From Ostrinia nubilalis (lineage: Eukaryota; Arthropoda; Insecta; Lepidoptera; Crambidae), in the NCBI RefSeq assembly GCF_963855985.1, contig NC_087098.1, positions 14,528,501-14,592,500 on the forward strand: DNA of 64,000 nucleotides, read 5' to 3'. Below are positions 11,772-22,524 of the stretch, in pieces (the first letter of the stretch is position 1; each line of letters starts with the position of its first letter). The notes beneath the pieces are model-generated. The model made no database searches, was not told the DNA's origin, and saw only the letters and a list, made by a program, of their open reading frames with translations. The translations under genes were made by a program, and so were the position numbers.

Positions 11772-13029
11772 ATATTTATAAAAGCGAAAGGTCATAGACT
11801 GACTGACTCACTCACTTATCACGAAATCTTAGAAACCGCAAGTGAAAAACTCATAAAAAACTCTCTCTCTCTCATTCAGGATTTTCTTCAAAATTTTTAG
11901 CTCATTCATATGGTGTTTGGTGCGGTGCATTCATGTGCCTTTATGTTTTAACCAATATTCTTATCAAATGAAAGAGCATCAACTCTGTGAGAGATCTTTC
12001 TGAATCAGTATCTATTGTGAGTTCACAAAGAAACATTACTATACATTAAACAACAATGTGTACAATGTACACACCTACACCACAGATAGGATCGACAAGA
12101 AATTAATAGGTGACTTGGCTTTGACTACTGTCTCTGTCGACTTGGAAGAATAACGTCGCAACTGATCTTTTGTTGATTGTGCGTTCTTTATTTTTGTAGA
12201 GATTGTCCGTGGGTTTGTTGTCACATTAATAAGAACATGTAGAAACTCTAAGAATTAAATATACAGTAGCATAAAATTAATTAATTAGAATATTTGAAAT
12301 AGCTAGGTTTGTGATAGTGTTCATGATTAGGCAATTAATTATTTATTTGATAACGTAATTATTTCACGTTAATAATAACGTTAGGGAATTAAATTTACTA
12401 GCTCTGTAAAATTATTTGAATAACTCGCCCAATTACGTAAGTCATTCGCGAAGCAATTACGCATTTAGTTCATTTAACATTCCTGTTACTAATTACTGTC
12501 CTTTACCTGCTCCTTCACGGTCGTTAGTCATCATCAAATAAATATGTCATGTCATATAAAATAATTATGCAATAATAAAAAAAACATGTAATTTCACGCA
12601 CCCACTACAATTACTCGTTGCTCCAATTACAAATGTCTAGACCCACAAAAAGTGTATAAAAACTCAGCGAAAACCTTGTGCCCGTGGCGCCACCCACGCG
12701 CGGTAAATGCCGGCTCTAATATGACGTTATTTATCGTCGCAGTGTGCGGCGGCCCTTATGTGGGCCACTCTTTGTACGACTTCGCTACGAATAAACATCA
12801 AGTTGAATTAGTTAATATGAACGTTCTGAGATGAATTGGGAGGTTTGAATGGGGCAGTTTCTTATTTGGGATGTATGGGAGCGTGTGATTTTCTATGACT
12901 GCAGCGGTATTCAATGTGGTTGAGGGAAAAGCCTTCTGAATGTTTTATTTTGTGTGCCACTATTACGAATAGCGCACGTTAGAAGTTAAATGTCACACCT
13001 GGCTAAGAAATATTAAGTCACTAGTTTTT

Positions 13030-13110
13030 TGATGCAGAACAAATCATTCATACCTGATGTTAATTAAATGCAGTCTAGGATGTTATAGTAGAGTAGAGGA
13101 AGAGGTATAA
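13030..13110 (+). repeat. LINE/SINE relic (CTGATG...ATGCAGTCTA type), copy 1
   Basis: ATGCAGAACAAATCATTCAT, then ACCTGATGTTAATTAAATGC and AGTCTAGGATG. Related copies lie at 30641-30900 and 44735-44860. Confidence 0.5.
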
Positions 13111-14123
13111 CTTATCTAAGTGTAAGTGTCACACATTGAGGGTTTTGAAAGAAGAACAGAAAGGCAACGCCTAAGTTAATCTAAGCGTTTAGATTTTTCC
13201 ATATGATATGGAACTAACTCAAAAACACCTATTTTTGCAATGCTCCAGTATTAGATGGCAATCTCCAAATTAAAAAAATGCTCATCCAAGAAAAAGGTAA
13301 AAGCTTACACCTTACATCTAATGAAGCTATTCATCATCTCTGTTTTCGCAAAAGGAACAAACACGCGTATAAAACTGATTCACCGCTATATAAATAAGCA
13401 ATTTGGTTGCAAAACAAGAAAATCACCGCGACCGGGTCACGGTTAGTGATGGACTTATTGATTAACTGCTTCGATTATTCGATAGAACGATATTTTTAAA
13501 TGCCTGTTCGAGTGATATACACCCGTATGTATTCGACTTATAAGTACGATAAGAATGAAATAGAGTTTTGATCGTTGAATCTCGGTTTCTTTCGGATAAA
13601 TATATATTTCAAGCTTTCTTATACCGGTTGTTTCATTTTACTGAGAAAAAAAATACAATAATTCTATTCTTTAATTACTGTAACAAAATTGTAGGTGGCC
13701 TTGTCTCTGATCGTCCGTAGCGTGTCATGTAACATTTAAGTTTTCTTTTGCCATAGGATCGATTAAAATCTCGCTCAAAATCTCGATCAAATCGATTCAA
13801 ACACAACAGCTGGCTTACATCACTAGCAAACGAGGCGAGCCTTTGATTTATCACAAAAACAGTAATTTAAAAGTTAAACCTTTTTGCGGTGACACACCCA
13901 CGCCCCGCCTACGCGTCACCCGATGTTAACAATGTCAAAAAAACCGGTTTTGTATTACGGATTTACTCTGCAGTTGGTAGTTTAATCTGCTAAATTGTAT
14001 CAGCAAGTCTTTTAATTGCGCTCTAGTATATTTGAGGTTTTTTGATGTGTAGTCCCTAAGTCGATCGGTAACCTAAGAACGGGCAGCAGCGCTCTCTGAA
14101 AAATGTCAATTTTTTAAACTACG

Positions 14124-14236
14124 ATCTCCAACCCGCCTGCCAAGCGTGGGGATTATGGCAAAACCCTCCACTATAGTGGAGGAGGCTCATAGTCCAGTAG
14201 TGGACTATAAAAGGCTGTTGATGATAATGATGATAT
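14124..14236 (+). pseudogene. LINE 3'-tail relic
   Basis: AACCCGCCTGCCAAGCGTGG, a CCTCCACTATAGTGGAGG hairpin, then CCAGTAGTGGACTATAAAAG and GCTGTTGATGATAATGATGA: the usual ending of a lepidopteran LINE, truncated upstream. Confidence 0.7.
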
Positions 14237-15591
14237 TTGAGGCTACTTTGTAGCCTGTGGCTTGTGTTGTCTTTTGTCTCGCATTGTACTGATTCGTTGG
14301 AATTAATTTGTGAAGCATTTGTCACACTGGATGCGGTCTGCGGTCAGGTCAGATGAACGCACCTGTCAGTTGCTAGGACTGTCAGATCGCATTAATACAA
14401 AATGTATGTAGATAGAATGACAATGTGTCCATATGCATGATGCAGGCTGCCTTCACTTTGAACTGATTTTGGCAAATCATCTAATTTATGGATTCTAAAT
14501 AGTTGCAATTTAATTTTCTCTACTTTTTTGGTGTAGGTTTCTCCTTCCCATCTTCATTCGCATTTTTTCACTCTATGGTGTTCCAAAACATCGTATGTAA
14601 ACATCCGACAATGTTCTAGTTTACTCAGTCTGTTGTTTTTAAATTCTAATCCCATTAGAAACTGACTTATATGGTCCCTGATCCAGTGCGTAGGATCAAT
14701 GTTACCATAAAGTGGAAATCTGTATTGGTGTTTCCAATTTTATTTACCTTAACTGAAATAAAAACACACAAAGATCAATGTAATCTGAATCCATTGTATG
14801 TTTTTCTCATAGCTAAATTCATTCTGATTGATTAAAAGCGATGGGAAATCATAGTCATATTAAGACTGTACGATGTTAATGGACTTACGTCTTACACACA
14901 CTATTTATAAAGCCTTTTTGAATTATAATATGAACAGCACACATTCATTTGTATTGCAAAGTCCCTAGCACATAATATTTTGAAATTTCCGTTACCCATT
15001 CTCAAACACGTGCAAAATGAAGTTAGAATTAGCTACGGTCAAAGTGATAACACCTTAATTCTATTGCCATTGGCTGCTAAAAGCCTCTGATGGGCACTAA
15101 GGAAACATTGTTGGAACAATAATCCTGCTTATCCGCCCTAAAAGGCTTTGAACAAAGGTTTACAAACCAGCGACAATCATAAAAGAGATGAATGCGATAT
15201 AAAACGCTACTAGGGCTCATCGCGATGTAGGGCTGCCAACTCTATAAGGTATTTTTTGTCAGAATATCTGGCAATGACTGCGCTGGTAGGGCAAAAGGAT
15301 TAGGAGACATGTAAAGGCTTCATAAGAGTAAAACTAAGTTTTTTTATTGACCCTATATTTGACTAGACACTTATTCAATAGTCTATCTATACAATTAAAG
15401 AAATTTAGACTTTGACTCTTATTGAGTAATTTTAACTTGACAAGGATTGCAAACTCGGTCTTCAATTGCGAACTGCTTAGTAAGTTATTTCTACTATTAC
15501 AAAATTGTTAGACAAGGTTCAACTAAAAATAACTAGTGGGTTGCGTAATATGAAAATAACTTATTTATATCTGGGTCAATTAGCCATGACT

Positions 15592-15612
15592 TGAATTTCT
15601 AGATTATCCTTT
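15592..15612. repeat. Target-site duplication of the OTU LINE, 3' side
   Basis: This 21-bp sequence is identical to 21077-21097. The bases beyond both ends differ between copies, so 21 bp is its full length. Confidence 0.93.
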
Positions 15613-15632
15613 ACGATACGATACGATACGAT
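15613..15632 (-). repeat. LINE 3' tail microsatellite, (ATCGT)4
   Basis: Four 5-bp units directly abut the target-site duplication. They form the 3' terminal repeat of the LINE and take the place of a poly(A) tail. Confidence 0.85.
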
Positions 15633-15927
15633 AGTGCCGACCCAGCCAGGACGAGGCCTGTCCCGGTCAAACCGGTATACCAGGGGGCACGATTTTAAGG
15701 AAGGACACGCTCTGGGATGGGAGAGGACGGCCGACTAGCCGCTGCGTCTTTTAAACCGCGACCGGTCGACCACAACCAAGTAGATATGCATCCTGAGCCT
15801 GGTCTAGGAAAATAGGTAAAGACGGGTTATCGTTGATAGGACTGAGCGTTGGTGCGATGAGTTGGGCGGTCCGGCCTTTGGTGTGACTGCTTGCTTATTC
15901 TTAATTTGTACAGCTGCTTGTCTAGCT
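15613..15927 (-). other. 3' UTR of the OTU LINE
   Basis: About 315 bp separate the stop codon from the 3' terminus. The distal half is relatively GC-rich and contains short complementary stretches (around 15640-15780), plausible as the RNA structure recognised by the element's own reverse transcriptase. It ends in the ATCGT repeat. The structural role is inferred. Confidence 0.65.
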
Positions 15928-18900
15928 TCATTGTTCCGTCGATGGCTGCGGTTCTGGGTTTGGGTCTTCTTCGCTGTCTGTTTCTTCAAGATCGAATATT
16001 TCTTGAGCTGCTTTTCTTATTTCTTTTTTATCTAGTGCTAATTGAATCCACTCGTTTCGCGTTCTTCGGTAGTATTTTAAGTCTTGCTTTAGTGTGTCCT
16101 TCCAGGTGTATATGGGTCTGCCAATCTTCAATCTTCCTGCTTTATATCGCATAGCGCTGTGAAGCACATGTGGTTCGGATCGTCGTAGAATGTGGCCGTA
16201 ATAGCAAATCCTTAGGAACTTAATTCTCTTGGTTATTGTCTTGCCTTGCAGAAGTTGGCGCACTTTTCTGTTTTTAGGTGGATTTTTACTATAGCCCAAC
16301 ATTTCTTTCAGAATGACACGTTCATATTTCCTTAACATTGAGCGGTTTGCTTTGGTGATGGATGCGGCCTTTATACCATATGTCATTGTTGGTTCGATGA
16401 TCATTTTGTATAGCAACCTGGTTGTTTCCCACTGCATTTTGGTTTTTTTAATGAAGGGAATAAGTGCTTTGGAGTTTCTTACCCCTTGCTTGCAGCGGGC
16501 CCTTATTGTGTCTTTCCTACTGTGTCCTGATGTTATCCAGATTCCCAGATATTTCATCTCTTTCACGGGTTGTATACTTGTTCCCTCCGCTATTCTAATG
16601 AACTGCGTGAGGTTTGGTGGGTTAATTGGGTCCCGGATGAGGATTTTTGTTTTTGTGTCGTTGATTTTGAGTCCCACTGTTAGTAGAAGATCTTTGAGAC
16701 TCGTAAAAATTGTTTTCAGATGACTTAGTTTCGTCCCTAATATAATTAGGTCGTCGGCGAACGATAGGCAAATGGGAAGCTTAATATGCGAATCTTGATT
16801 TAGCCGGAGTATTTCTATTTCTTCTTGAAGGGTTTGAAGGACGTCATCTATTACTATAGTGAATAAACGGGGTGACAGTGGGCAGCCTTGCTTTACTCCT
16901 TTTCCTTTGGTGACGAACCTGGTTTGCTGCCCGTACCATTTGATGCATGTGGATTCATTCATGCAGGCTTTAATGATCCTATTGGTCAGGGTCTTATTGG
17001 TTCTGGACACCAGGATATCTTTAAGGGCATTTAGGTCTACATTGTCGAAGGCTTTTTCTATGTCAATTGCCATGACGTAAGTTTTTGTGCCCTCTCTCCA
17101 TTTTTCATCAATAATTCTTCGAAGCGTAAAGATGTGGTCGTCTGTGGATCTATGCTCAAGAAATGCAGCTTGGTAGTTACCAAGGCTTTCCATCTCCTTA
17201 TCTAAGCGATTAAGGAGGAAGTTCGCGTATATTCTGTATCCGGTATTACATACCGAGATACGTCTGTAGTCACCGATGCACTGTGGATTCTGTTTTTTCG
17301 GTATTGGGACTTGTACGGTCCGAGTCCAAGCTTCCGGGACTATGTTATAATTCCAGGCGTTATATAGATGTTCGGTTAGGGCTTCAAGCAGTTGAATAGG
17401 TATTGCTTTGAACAGTTCAGTTACTACTTGGTCCGTTCCTGGCGCAGTGCCATTTCGCATTTTTATAATGATTTCTCTGACTTCGTCGTTCGTTGGCCCA
17501 TCCGACAGGTCATTGAGGTTTTCGTTTTCGTAAGTTTTTATGGGGGCTCCTTCTGATTTCGTTAATTCGTTTTCCCAATGACATATAGGTATATATCTGT
17601 TCTTTTTTTTAAACTTCTCTGTCGTTTTAAACCTCTTGTAATATCTGTACGTTATTTTCATACGTTGTGATGGGTGTTGTTTATTAAGGTCCTTGAAGAA
17701 ATTTTCAAATTCGCGTTCCTCGTTTTTTCGCATAATAGCTTCAATGTTTTTGCGACATGTTTTTAGATTTGCCTGTGTTGATGGGTTTGGGGACAGTTTG
17801 TGACGAAATTTGGCTTTTAGCAGCTTGGCTAAAGCTATTCTGTGTTCCCTCGATATATTTAATTTATTTTTGAGTATGTTATTTGCGGCTGTCTTCATGA
17901 TATCCATTATGGTATCCCAGGGTAATAGGCGACAGTTGTTACTATATTGGGTTTGCGTTTTCATAATGTTAATGATTTCATTTTGGTATTTGTCACAGGT
18001 ATGTTCTTGCTGTAGAAGTTCGTAGTTCAGGTGCCTGTAGTTAAAAGATCGGTTGCTGGTCTTGATTGGCTCAGATTGAGTAGTAGCATTCTTATCAGAT
18101 TCCAATTTTCCCTTACCTTTCGACTCTAACTGTCCGGCGATAGCCTTAGGGTTGTGTGTTGTATGCATAAGTTCGCCCACTATCAATTTGTGATCTGAAA
18201 TTTTCTTATTGGGATGTGTTGTGCCTATAATCGATTTGAATTTTTTCTTATTGGCTTTCGTTATTATATGGTCAATTTGTGAGATTTTATTTCCGGATTT
18301 CCATGTTTTCTTGCAGCTTTGTCTACCGAATGAAGTTTCTATGCAGAGTCTCTCTCTTCTGACGATATCTATGATGATATTTCCTGTGTCATTAGACTCT
18401 TTGTGCAACAGGTTATTTCCTACTTGGCCAGTTTGTAGAAGGTCGCGTACGTCAAGTGAACCTATATGTGCGTTGAAGTCTCCTAAAATTATAAGGGTGG
18501 CCTCCTTTGGCTTTCGTTTAATTGTTTGTAGGAGACTGGAAACAGTTCCCGTCGCAGCTGATGTTCTGTTCGGAATGTGAGTTGTTACAACAAATAACTT
18601 TTTCTCGTTACTAGTTATGGTGGCGGCCATGATGTTGGGGAGGTTTATACTATCTGTTATTTTAAGCTGAGTATTTCTCCTTATTGCAATTGCCAAGCCG
18701 CGGTTTTTGTTTGACCCTGATAATATCCAATGGTAATTTTTTGACTTGTAATTGCCGTTGCGCATGTTGGTCTCTTGTAGACAAGCGATATGAACGTTAT
18801 GTTTGTATAGAAAATTATCTATGTCGTGTCGTTTTTTGGGGTTCGCTGCGCCTCTGACATTCCAGGTACCAAATCTTAGGTTTTTCGGTTCGATGATCGT

Positions 18901-19503
18901 CTCATTAGTTGTTGGGTTAGTATATGCGTTGATAAGGCGATAGCCTGTGTCGTCTGGGCATTCTTCGATGCTCGCGGGTGTGTAGATCGAGCTGCTTGAT
19001 TGGTTATCAGATTTTTGGCTATTTTCAGTCTGAGTAAGGTCTGTGGCTGGTGATGAGACTGATAATTCTGGATTTAAGTCAATGAGACTGTCATAATGGC
19101 TGCCGTCGTATATAAGATTGATATTTCCTACTGAATCCTCCGGGATTTTTGGCTTGAAAACTATTTTGGAGTTGGTAAGAGCTTGATGGATATTGACGTT
19201 CACTAGGTAGAGATTAGCTGCTGCTATTATTATGTCAGTACCGGCCCATTCTCCGACGTTGTATTGCTTGGCTATATAATCGCGATATTGTAAGTCTGTA
19301 GGAATAGTATCCGTCGCATAGAAATTGCTGGCAATCGCTAACCTCATTGTTTCATCTGCTTGGTTTTCTTCGACATAGCGTGCGAGATCCTGCCTGACTG
19401 CCTTGTGATCAAGTGTGAGATACATTAGCTCATTGATTTGGTGAGCTATTGCCCGGTACAGGCAATTTCCGTCGCCCGGTATTTTGAAAATAGAAGCCTC
19501 CAT
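15928..19503 (-). CDS. LINE polyprotein: OTU protease - APE endonuclease - reverse transcriptase
   Basis: The 1191-residue protein should nick target DNA and copy the element's RNA into it. Residues 1-142 look like an OTU-type cysteine protease: PGDGNCLYRA carries Asp11 and Cys14, WAGTD follows near 86-90, and GSHYDSL supplies His136, so the catalytic residues of the fold appear present. Residues about 210-445 are an APE-like endonuclease: FGTWNVRG (211-218), LQE (Glu244), GDFNAHIG (Asp342, Asn344), Asp411-His412, and SDH (436-438). Residues about 670-960 are the reverse transcriptase: NGTAPGTD, AIDIEKAFD (Asp814), KQGCPLSP and the catalytic FADD (915-918). The tail (960-1191) resembles the basic C-terminal region of RTE-like LINEs and ends in an acidic Glu/Asp-Pro stretch; no RNase H or CCHC motif was seen. 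The start is the first Met, immediately before the OTU fold. What the OTU domain does is unknown; deubiquitination is the family activity. Confidence 0.92.
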   Translation of the reverse strand: MEASIFKIPGDGNCLYRAIAHQINELMYLTLDHKAVRQDLARYVEENQADETMRLAIASNFYATDTIPTDLQYRDYIAKQYNVGEWAGTDIIIAAANLYLVNVNIHQALTNSKIVFKPKIPEDSVGNINLIYDGSHYDSLIDLNPELSVSSPATDLTQTENSQKSDNQSSSSIYTPASIEECPDDTGYRLINAYTNPTTNETIIEPKNLRFGTWNVRGAANPKKRHDIDNFLYKHNVHIACLQETNMRNGNYKSKNYHWILSGSNKNRGLAIAIRRNTQLKITDSINLPNIMAATITSNEKKLFVVTTHIPNRTSAATGTVSSLLQTIKRKPKEATLIILGDFNAHIGSLDVRDLLQTGQVGNNLLHKESNDTGNIIIDIVRRERLCIETSFGRQSCKKTWKSGNKISQIDHIITKANKKKFKSIIGTTHPNKKISDHKLIVGELMHTTHNPKAIAGQLESKGKGKLESDKNATTQSEPIKTSNRSFNYRHLNYELLQQEHTCDKYQNEIINIMKTQTQYSNNCRLLPWDTIMDIMKTAANNILKNKLNISREHRIALAKLLKAKFRHKLSPNPSTQANLKTCRKNIEAIMRKNEEREFENFFKDLNKQHPSQRMKITYRYYKRFKTTEKFKKKNRYIPICHWENELTKSEGAPIKTYENENLNDLSDGPTNDEVREIIIKMRNGTAPGTDQVVTELFKAIPIQLLEALTEHLYNAWNYNIVPEAWTRTVQVPIPKKQNPQCIGDYRRISVCNTGYRIYANFLLNRLDKEMESLGNYQAAFLEHRSTDDHIFTLRRIIDEKWREGTKTYVMAIDIEKAFDNVDLNALKDILVSRTNKTLTNRIIKACMNESTCIKWYGQQTRFVTKGKGVKQGCPLSPRLFTIVIDDVLQTLQEEIEILRLNQDSHIKLPICLSFADDLIILGTKLSHLKTIFTSLKDLLLTVGLKINDTKTKILIRDPINPPNLTQFIRIAEGTSIQPVKEMKYLGIWITSGHSRKDTIRARCKQGVRNSKALIPFIKKTKMQWETTRLLYKMIIEPTMTYGIKAASITKANRSMLRKYERVILKEMLGYSKNPPKNRKVRQLLQGKTITKRIKFLRICYYGHILRRSEPHVLHSAMRYKAGRLKIGRPIYTWKDTLKQDLKYYRRTRNEWIQLALDKKEIRKAAQEIFDLEETDSEEDPNPEPQPSTEQ

Positions 19504-21076
19504 TCTTTTAACTTTGGTTCTTTGAGCTGTGGAAAAGGGCTTATAACTAAAGAGTTAGTATCTTAAGACTAAAGTGAATCAACTAACTTTGTATTGTGAA
19601 AGTAACTATTCAGTGTCTTTTGTTTTTTTTTTTTTCCTTGGCAAAAGTTTTATGTGAGGACGCCTCTTTTTTGTAATTATACTTTTGAATGGATACAGCT
19701 GTGTGCAGATGTTGCTGACCCTTGGGTTTCTTTTGTTTATATTACGCAAGGTTTCGCTTTTGTTTCTGTGGGATAATTTGTGTGCGTTTCGTGGGAAATT
19801 TGTTTTAAATGTGTATCTTCTGTTGTTAGTGCAATATTAGAATTAGTTATTGCTTTTTGGAAACTTTTTATGGTGACAAGATGTTTGTTTGGTTGACCTT
19901 TCCTGGATATGCCTTTGGAAAGTTGGTGCAATGGGTTTTTTTTTTGGGGTCTCTTTTTTTTTTTTTTTTTTGTTTGAATGTATTTGAAGACTTTACATCT
20001 GTAGGGATACAGTGGTTTTTTTCCCCCTGACTATTTATTGTTTTACGGCACAAAGGTCCGTTTCCTTGATATTAAATTGGTATGTAAAATGAGAAGTAAA
20101 TAAGGGCTACTAGTTGTTATCTTTAGTTAGCAAAGTAAATACTGAATCTACCTAGGTACTATTTATAAGAAATGCGCCTCAGATTTAGCTAGGATTTAAA
20201 CACACCGCTTTTGTTTTTTTGCGACTGGGATTTATATTGACAATAAGTTGTGCGCTCGTATGCGCGTTAATTTTGGTATAAACAATGTATACCTAAATAT
20301 TGTTTTTTTTTTTTTTTTTTAAGTTTTTGAGTAAACACAGTAGATATTGGTTATGTCAATATAGAAAAATAAGGAAAGATCTCACCAGGCTTCGCCGATT
20401 TAGCTGATTTTGTACTCCTTTGACTTAGGTGTTGCTCTGGTACCTGGAGGCTTTTCCCACTCACTGTGTTGGCGGATTTTTTTTTCCCTATACCATGTAT
20501 TAATTTATTTAATTTAGTTTAATTTTTTTTTTTTTTTTTTGGAAGAAGATTGAATATACAGTAAAAATATGTAATTATATTATGATAAGTACATATGCTG
20601 CGATTTTTTTTAATACTAAATTTAACACTGGATGCTAGTTCTGATAAAAGTATATCAGATTATTTGCGATTTTAGTTTTAAATTTGGGTTATCACTCTTG
20701 TAACACTGTTACCTATTAGGTATATTATTGAATTTTGATTTGTTTTCGTGGGATTCTCACTATTGTAACACTGTATTGAATTTGTTTTATATTATTTAAT
20801 TTTTAAATATTATTTAATTTTGGTTAGTTTTCGCTTGATTATCACGATTGCAGCACTGTACGAATTATCTTAATTAATTTGATTTGTAGTTATGTTATTT
20901 TTGATCACTTTGTTTGTTGGTTTACGTTCCACGGCTTATAATGCACTTTGGGTTTACGACCGTTTGTATTATACGCGGTAGGGCTTTGCAAGTTGCAAGG
21001 GTCTTTTCGGGTCGGACCGTCTGGAGCGCACGTGTTGTGCACGTCCACTCTCGAACGCTGCCCAAAAAGGACCTTC
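19504..21076 (-). other. 5' leader of the OTU LINE
   Basis: This ~1.57 kb lies between the upstream target duplication and the ORF start. Read in element sense it contains several long A-runs (plus-strand T-runs near 19621-19636, 19941-19971, 20304-20320 and 20523-20540), and no ORF longer than about 60 codons lies wholly inside it. It presumably holds the internal promoter. The first ~120 bp in sense (near 20950-21076) are more GC-balanced than the rest. It belongs to the insertion because the duplication lies outside it. Confidence 0.7.
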
Positions 21077-21097
21077 TGAATTTCTAGATTATCCTTT
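21077..21097. repeat. Target-site duplication of the OTU LINE, 5' side
   Basis: Second exact copy of the 21-bp target sequence, marking the 5' end of the element and showing it is not 5'-truncated relative to this junction. Confidence 0.93.
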
Positions 21098-22522
21098 GGT
21101 AACTTTTTTAGAATGGTGGACCCTTCAAGCTTATTACCGGTTTGAGCCAGCGACAATTTCCACAAGGTCAAGGCGTAAGCATAGATCTCTCTCACTCAAA
21201 TCGAAATGTCAGCATGAGCGACAGTGACAGATAGATCTGAAAATACGGAAGTAAGAACCATTATGCAGATGATCTAGTTAAAAAGCCGGTTATAAGTAAT
21301 TAAAATATGTATTAAATAATTTCTGTGTCAAGGTTATTATCGTCATAGAGATAAGTGTCTCACAGATACAGGGAGGCTCTTTAGTTTGTATTTTTTTTTC
21401 TTCAATTTTATTTATGACTTTCTCTTGAATCTATTGTAGATAGAATATACAATTAGCACAGCTTAATGCCTTAGCAACTGATACACGGCATGTGTGTGAC
21501 GTACGAAAAATCTTTTTTTTTTTAATTATTTTTATGACATTTCCCGTTGAAATTTTTAGAATCCATGGGACTTTATTTGCTTTATTCGATAACCCTATCG
21601 CGATGCTATCTCTCAGTTTTGTCCCGCACACATGTAAACAGCTGTCGGCGCGTCTGCGCGCACGCATTGTGCTGTCATAATAATTATGTATCGCGAAGCG
21701 CTAAATATTGCGGGGCAGTTACGACGTTGTTCGCGGCGCGCGTTTTTGATAGATTGTAACGATATCGCTTACTTATTAGCTATTGAATTATTTAGTAGTG
21801 TTTGTATGCAGATAGTTGTAATCGAGATTGTTGATGATATTTACGAGAAAAATAAGATCTTAGCGATAATTCCCTTAACATTGTACGATGTAGAGTAGCG
21901 TGGATTACAATCGTAATCGTTAGTCGTAAATACCATAAATATTGTGGCACATGTTTCGAAAACTTTGCAATTAATTCTTACACATCATTATGAACAGACC
22001 AAGATATTACTTATTTTATTTAAAAAAAAATCGGAATGTGTACGTTTTTTAGTAACCATGTTATTATAGTGCTCTTTTGAAACTAGCATTCGATAGGTAT
22101 CTAGCAGATAGAGCGCCTTCACATTAGGGCGTTAGTAGCGCGACTGCAGCGCGGCAGCTGCTTTTTTATAATGTCACATAGTATGTTTCGGCAGAGCGTC
22201 TGTCGCGCTGCTAAATCGCCTAAATGTGAAAGCGCTCTTATTCGAATTTCAACTAAGCCTTTGTTGCTAATAACTATGGAATAATTTATCTTTTGTAGCA
22301 AGTGTTGTGTTGATTTTCATTCGTTTGACGCGGCGAGTCCGTGTGTCAAGCGCACGCGAACGTCAATATTTGACATCCGCGGGCTCTTCCCGCCTCACTT
22401 CCTCTGTTAGTCAGACGTCAAACTGGGCTGGGTTCCGCGGTCAAATAGAAAGAGCTTTTCCTTAATGGTATAAATACTTTTTTTTTTCAAATTATTGACA
22501 TACGTACTACTGAGGGTCAGTA
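21098..22522. other. Non-coding DNA with a CG-dense patch
   Basis: 21645-21770 is CG-dense (GTCTGCGCGCACGC, TTCGCGGCGCGCG) within AT-rich DNA. It also contains the small TIR element at 22110-22238. Short overlapping frames here are not credible genes. Confidence 0.5.
22110..22238. mobile_element. Short TIR element, AGAGCGC termini
   Basis: Ends AGAGCGCCTTCACATTAGG and CCTAAATGTGAAAGCGCTCT are inverted with one or two mismatches. The 129-bp body is GC-rich with GCGCGGC and CTGTCGCGC blocks. No clear target duplication. Confidence 0.7.
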
Positions 22523-22524
22523 TA

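Larger units (their letters stand above)
11772..15591. other. AT-rich non-coding DNA
   Basis: No gene. 12270-12480 is dense in AATTA/TAATTA homeodomain-type cores and could be regulatory. LINE relics lie at 13030-13110 and 14124-14236. Confidence 0.5.
15613..21076 (-). mobile_element. Full-length OTU-domain LINE (non-LTR retrotransposon)
   Basis: This is a complete non-LTR retrotransposon read on the minus strand. Its edges are fixed by a 21-bp exact direct repeat just outside it (15592-15612 and 21077-21097), the target-site duplication expected from target-primed reverse transcription. The element is about 5.46 kb: a ~1.57 kb 5' leader, one long ORF (19503 down to 15928), a ~315 bp 3' UTR and a terminal run of four ATCGT units. 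Short tandem 3' tails instead of poly(A) are typical of RTE-like and related LINEs. No ORF1 (Gag-like) frame is visible. The uninterrupted ORF and perfect duplication suggest a young, possibly active copy. Clade assignment (RTE-like or Proto2-like) is inference from the reverse transcriptase style and single-ORF layout. Confidence 0.9.

Noticed and set aside
16313..18580. Plus-strand open frames opposite the LINE ORF (for example 16313-16723 and 18209-18580)
   Set aside because: They are antisense shadows of the minus-strand LINE protein, with hydrophobic low-information translations.
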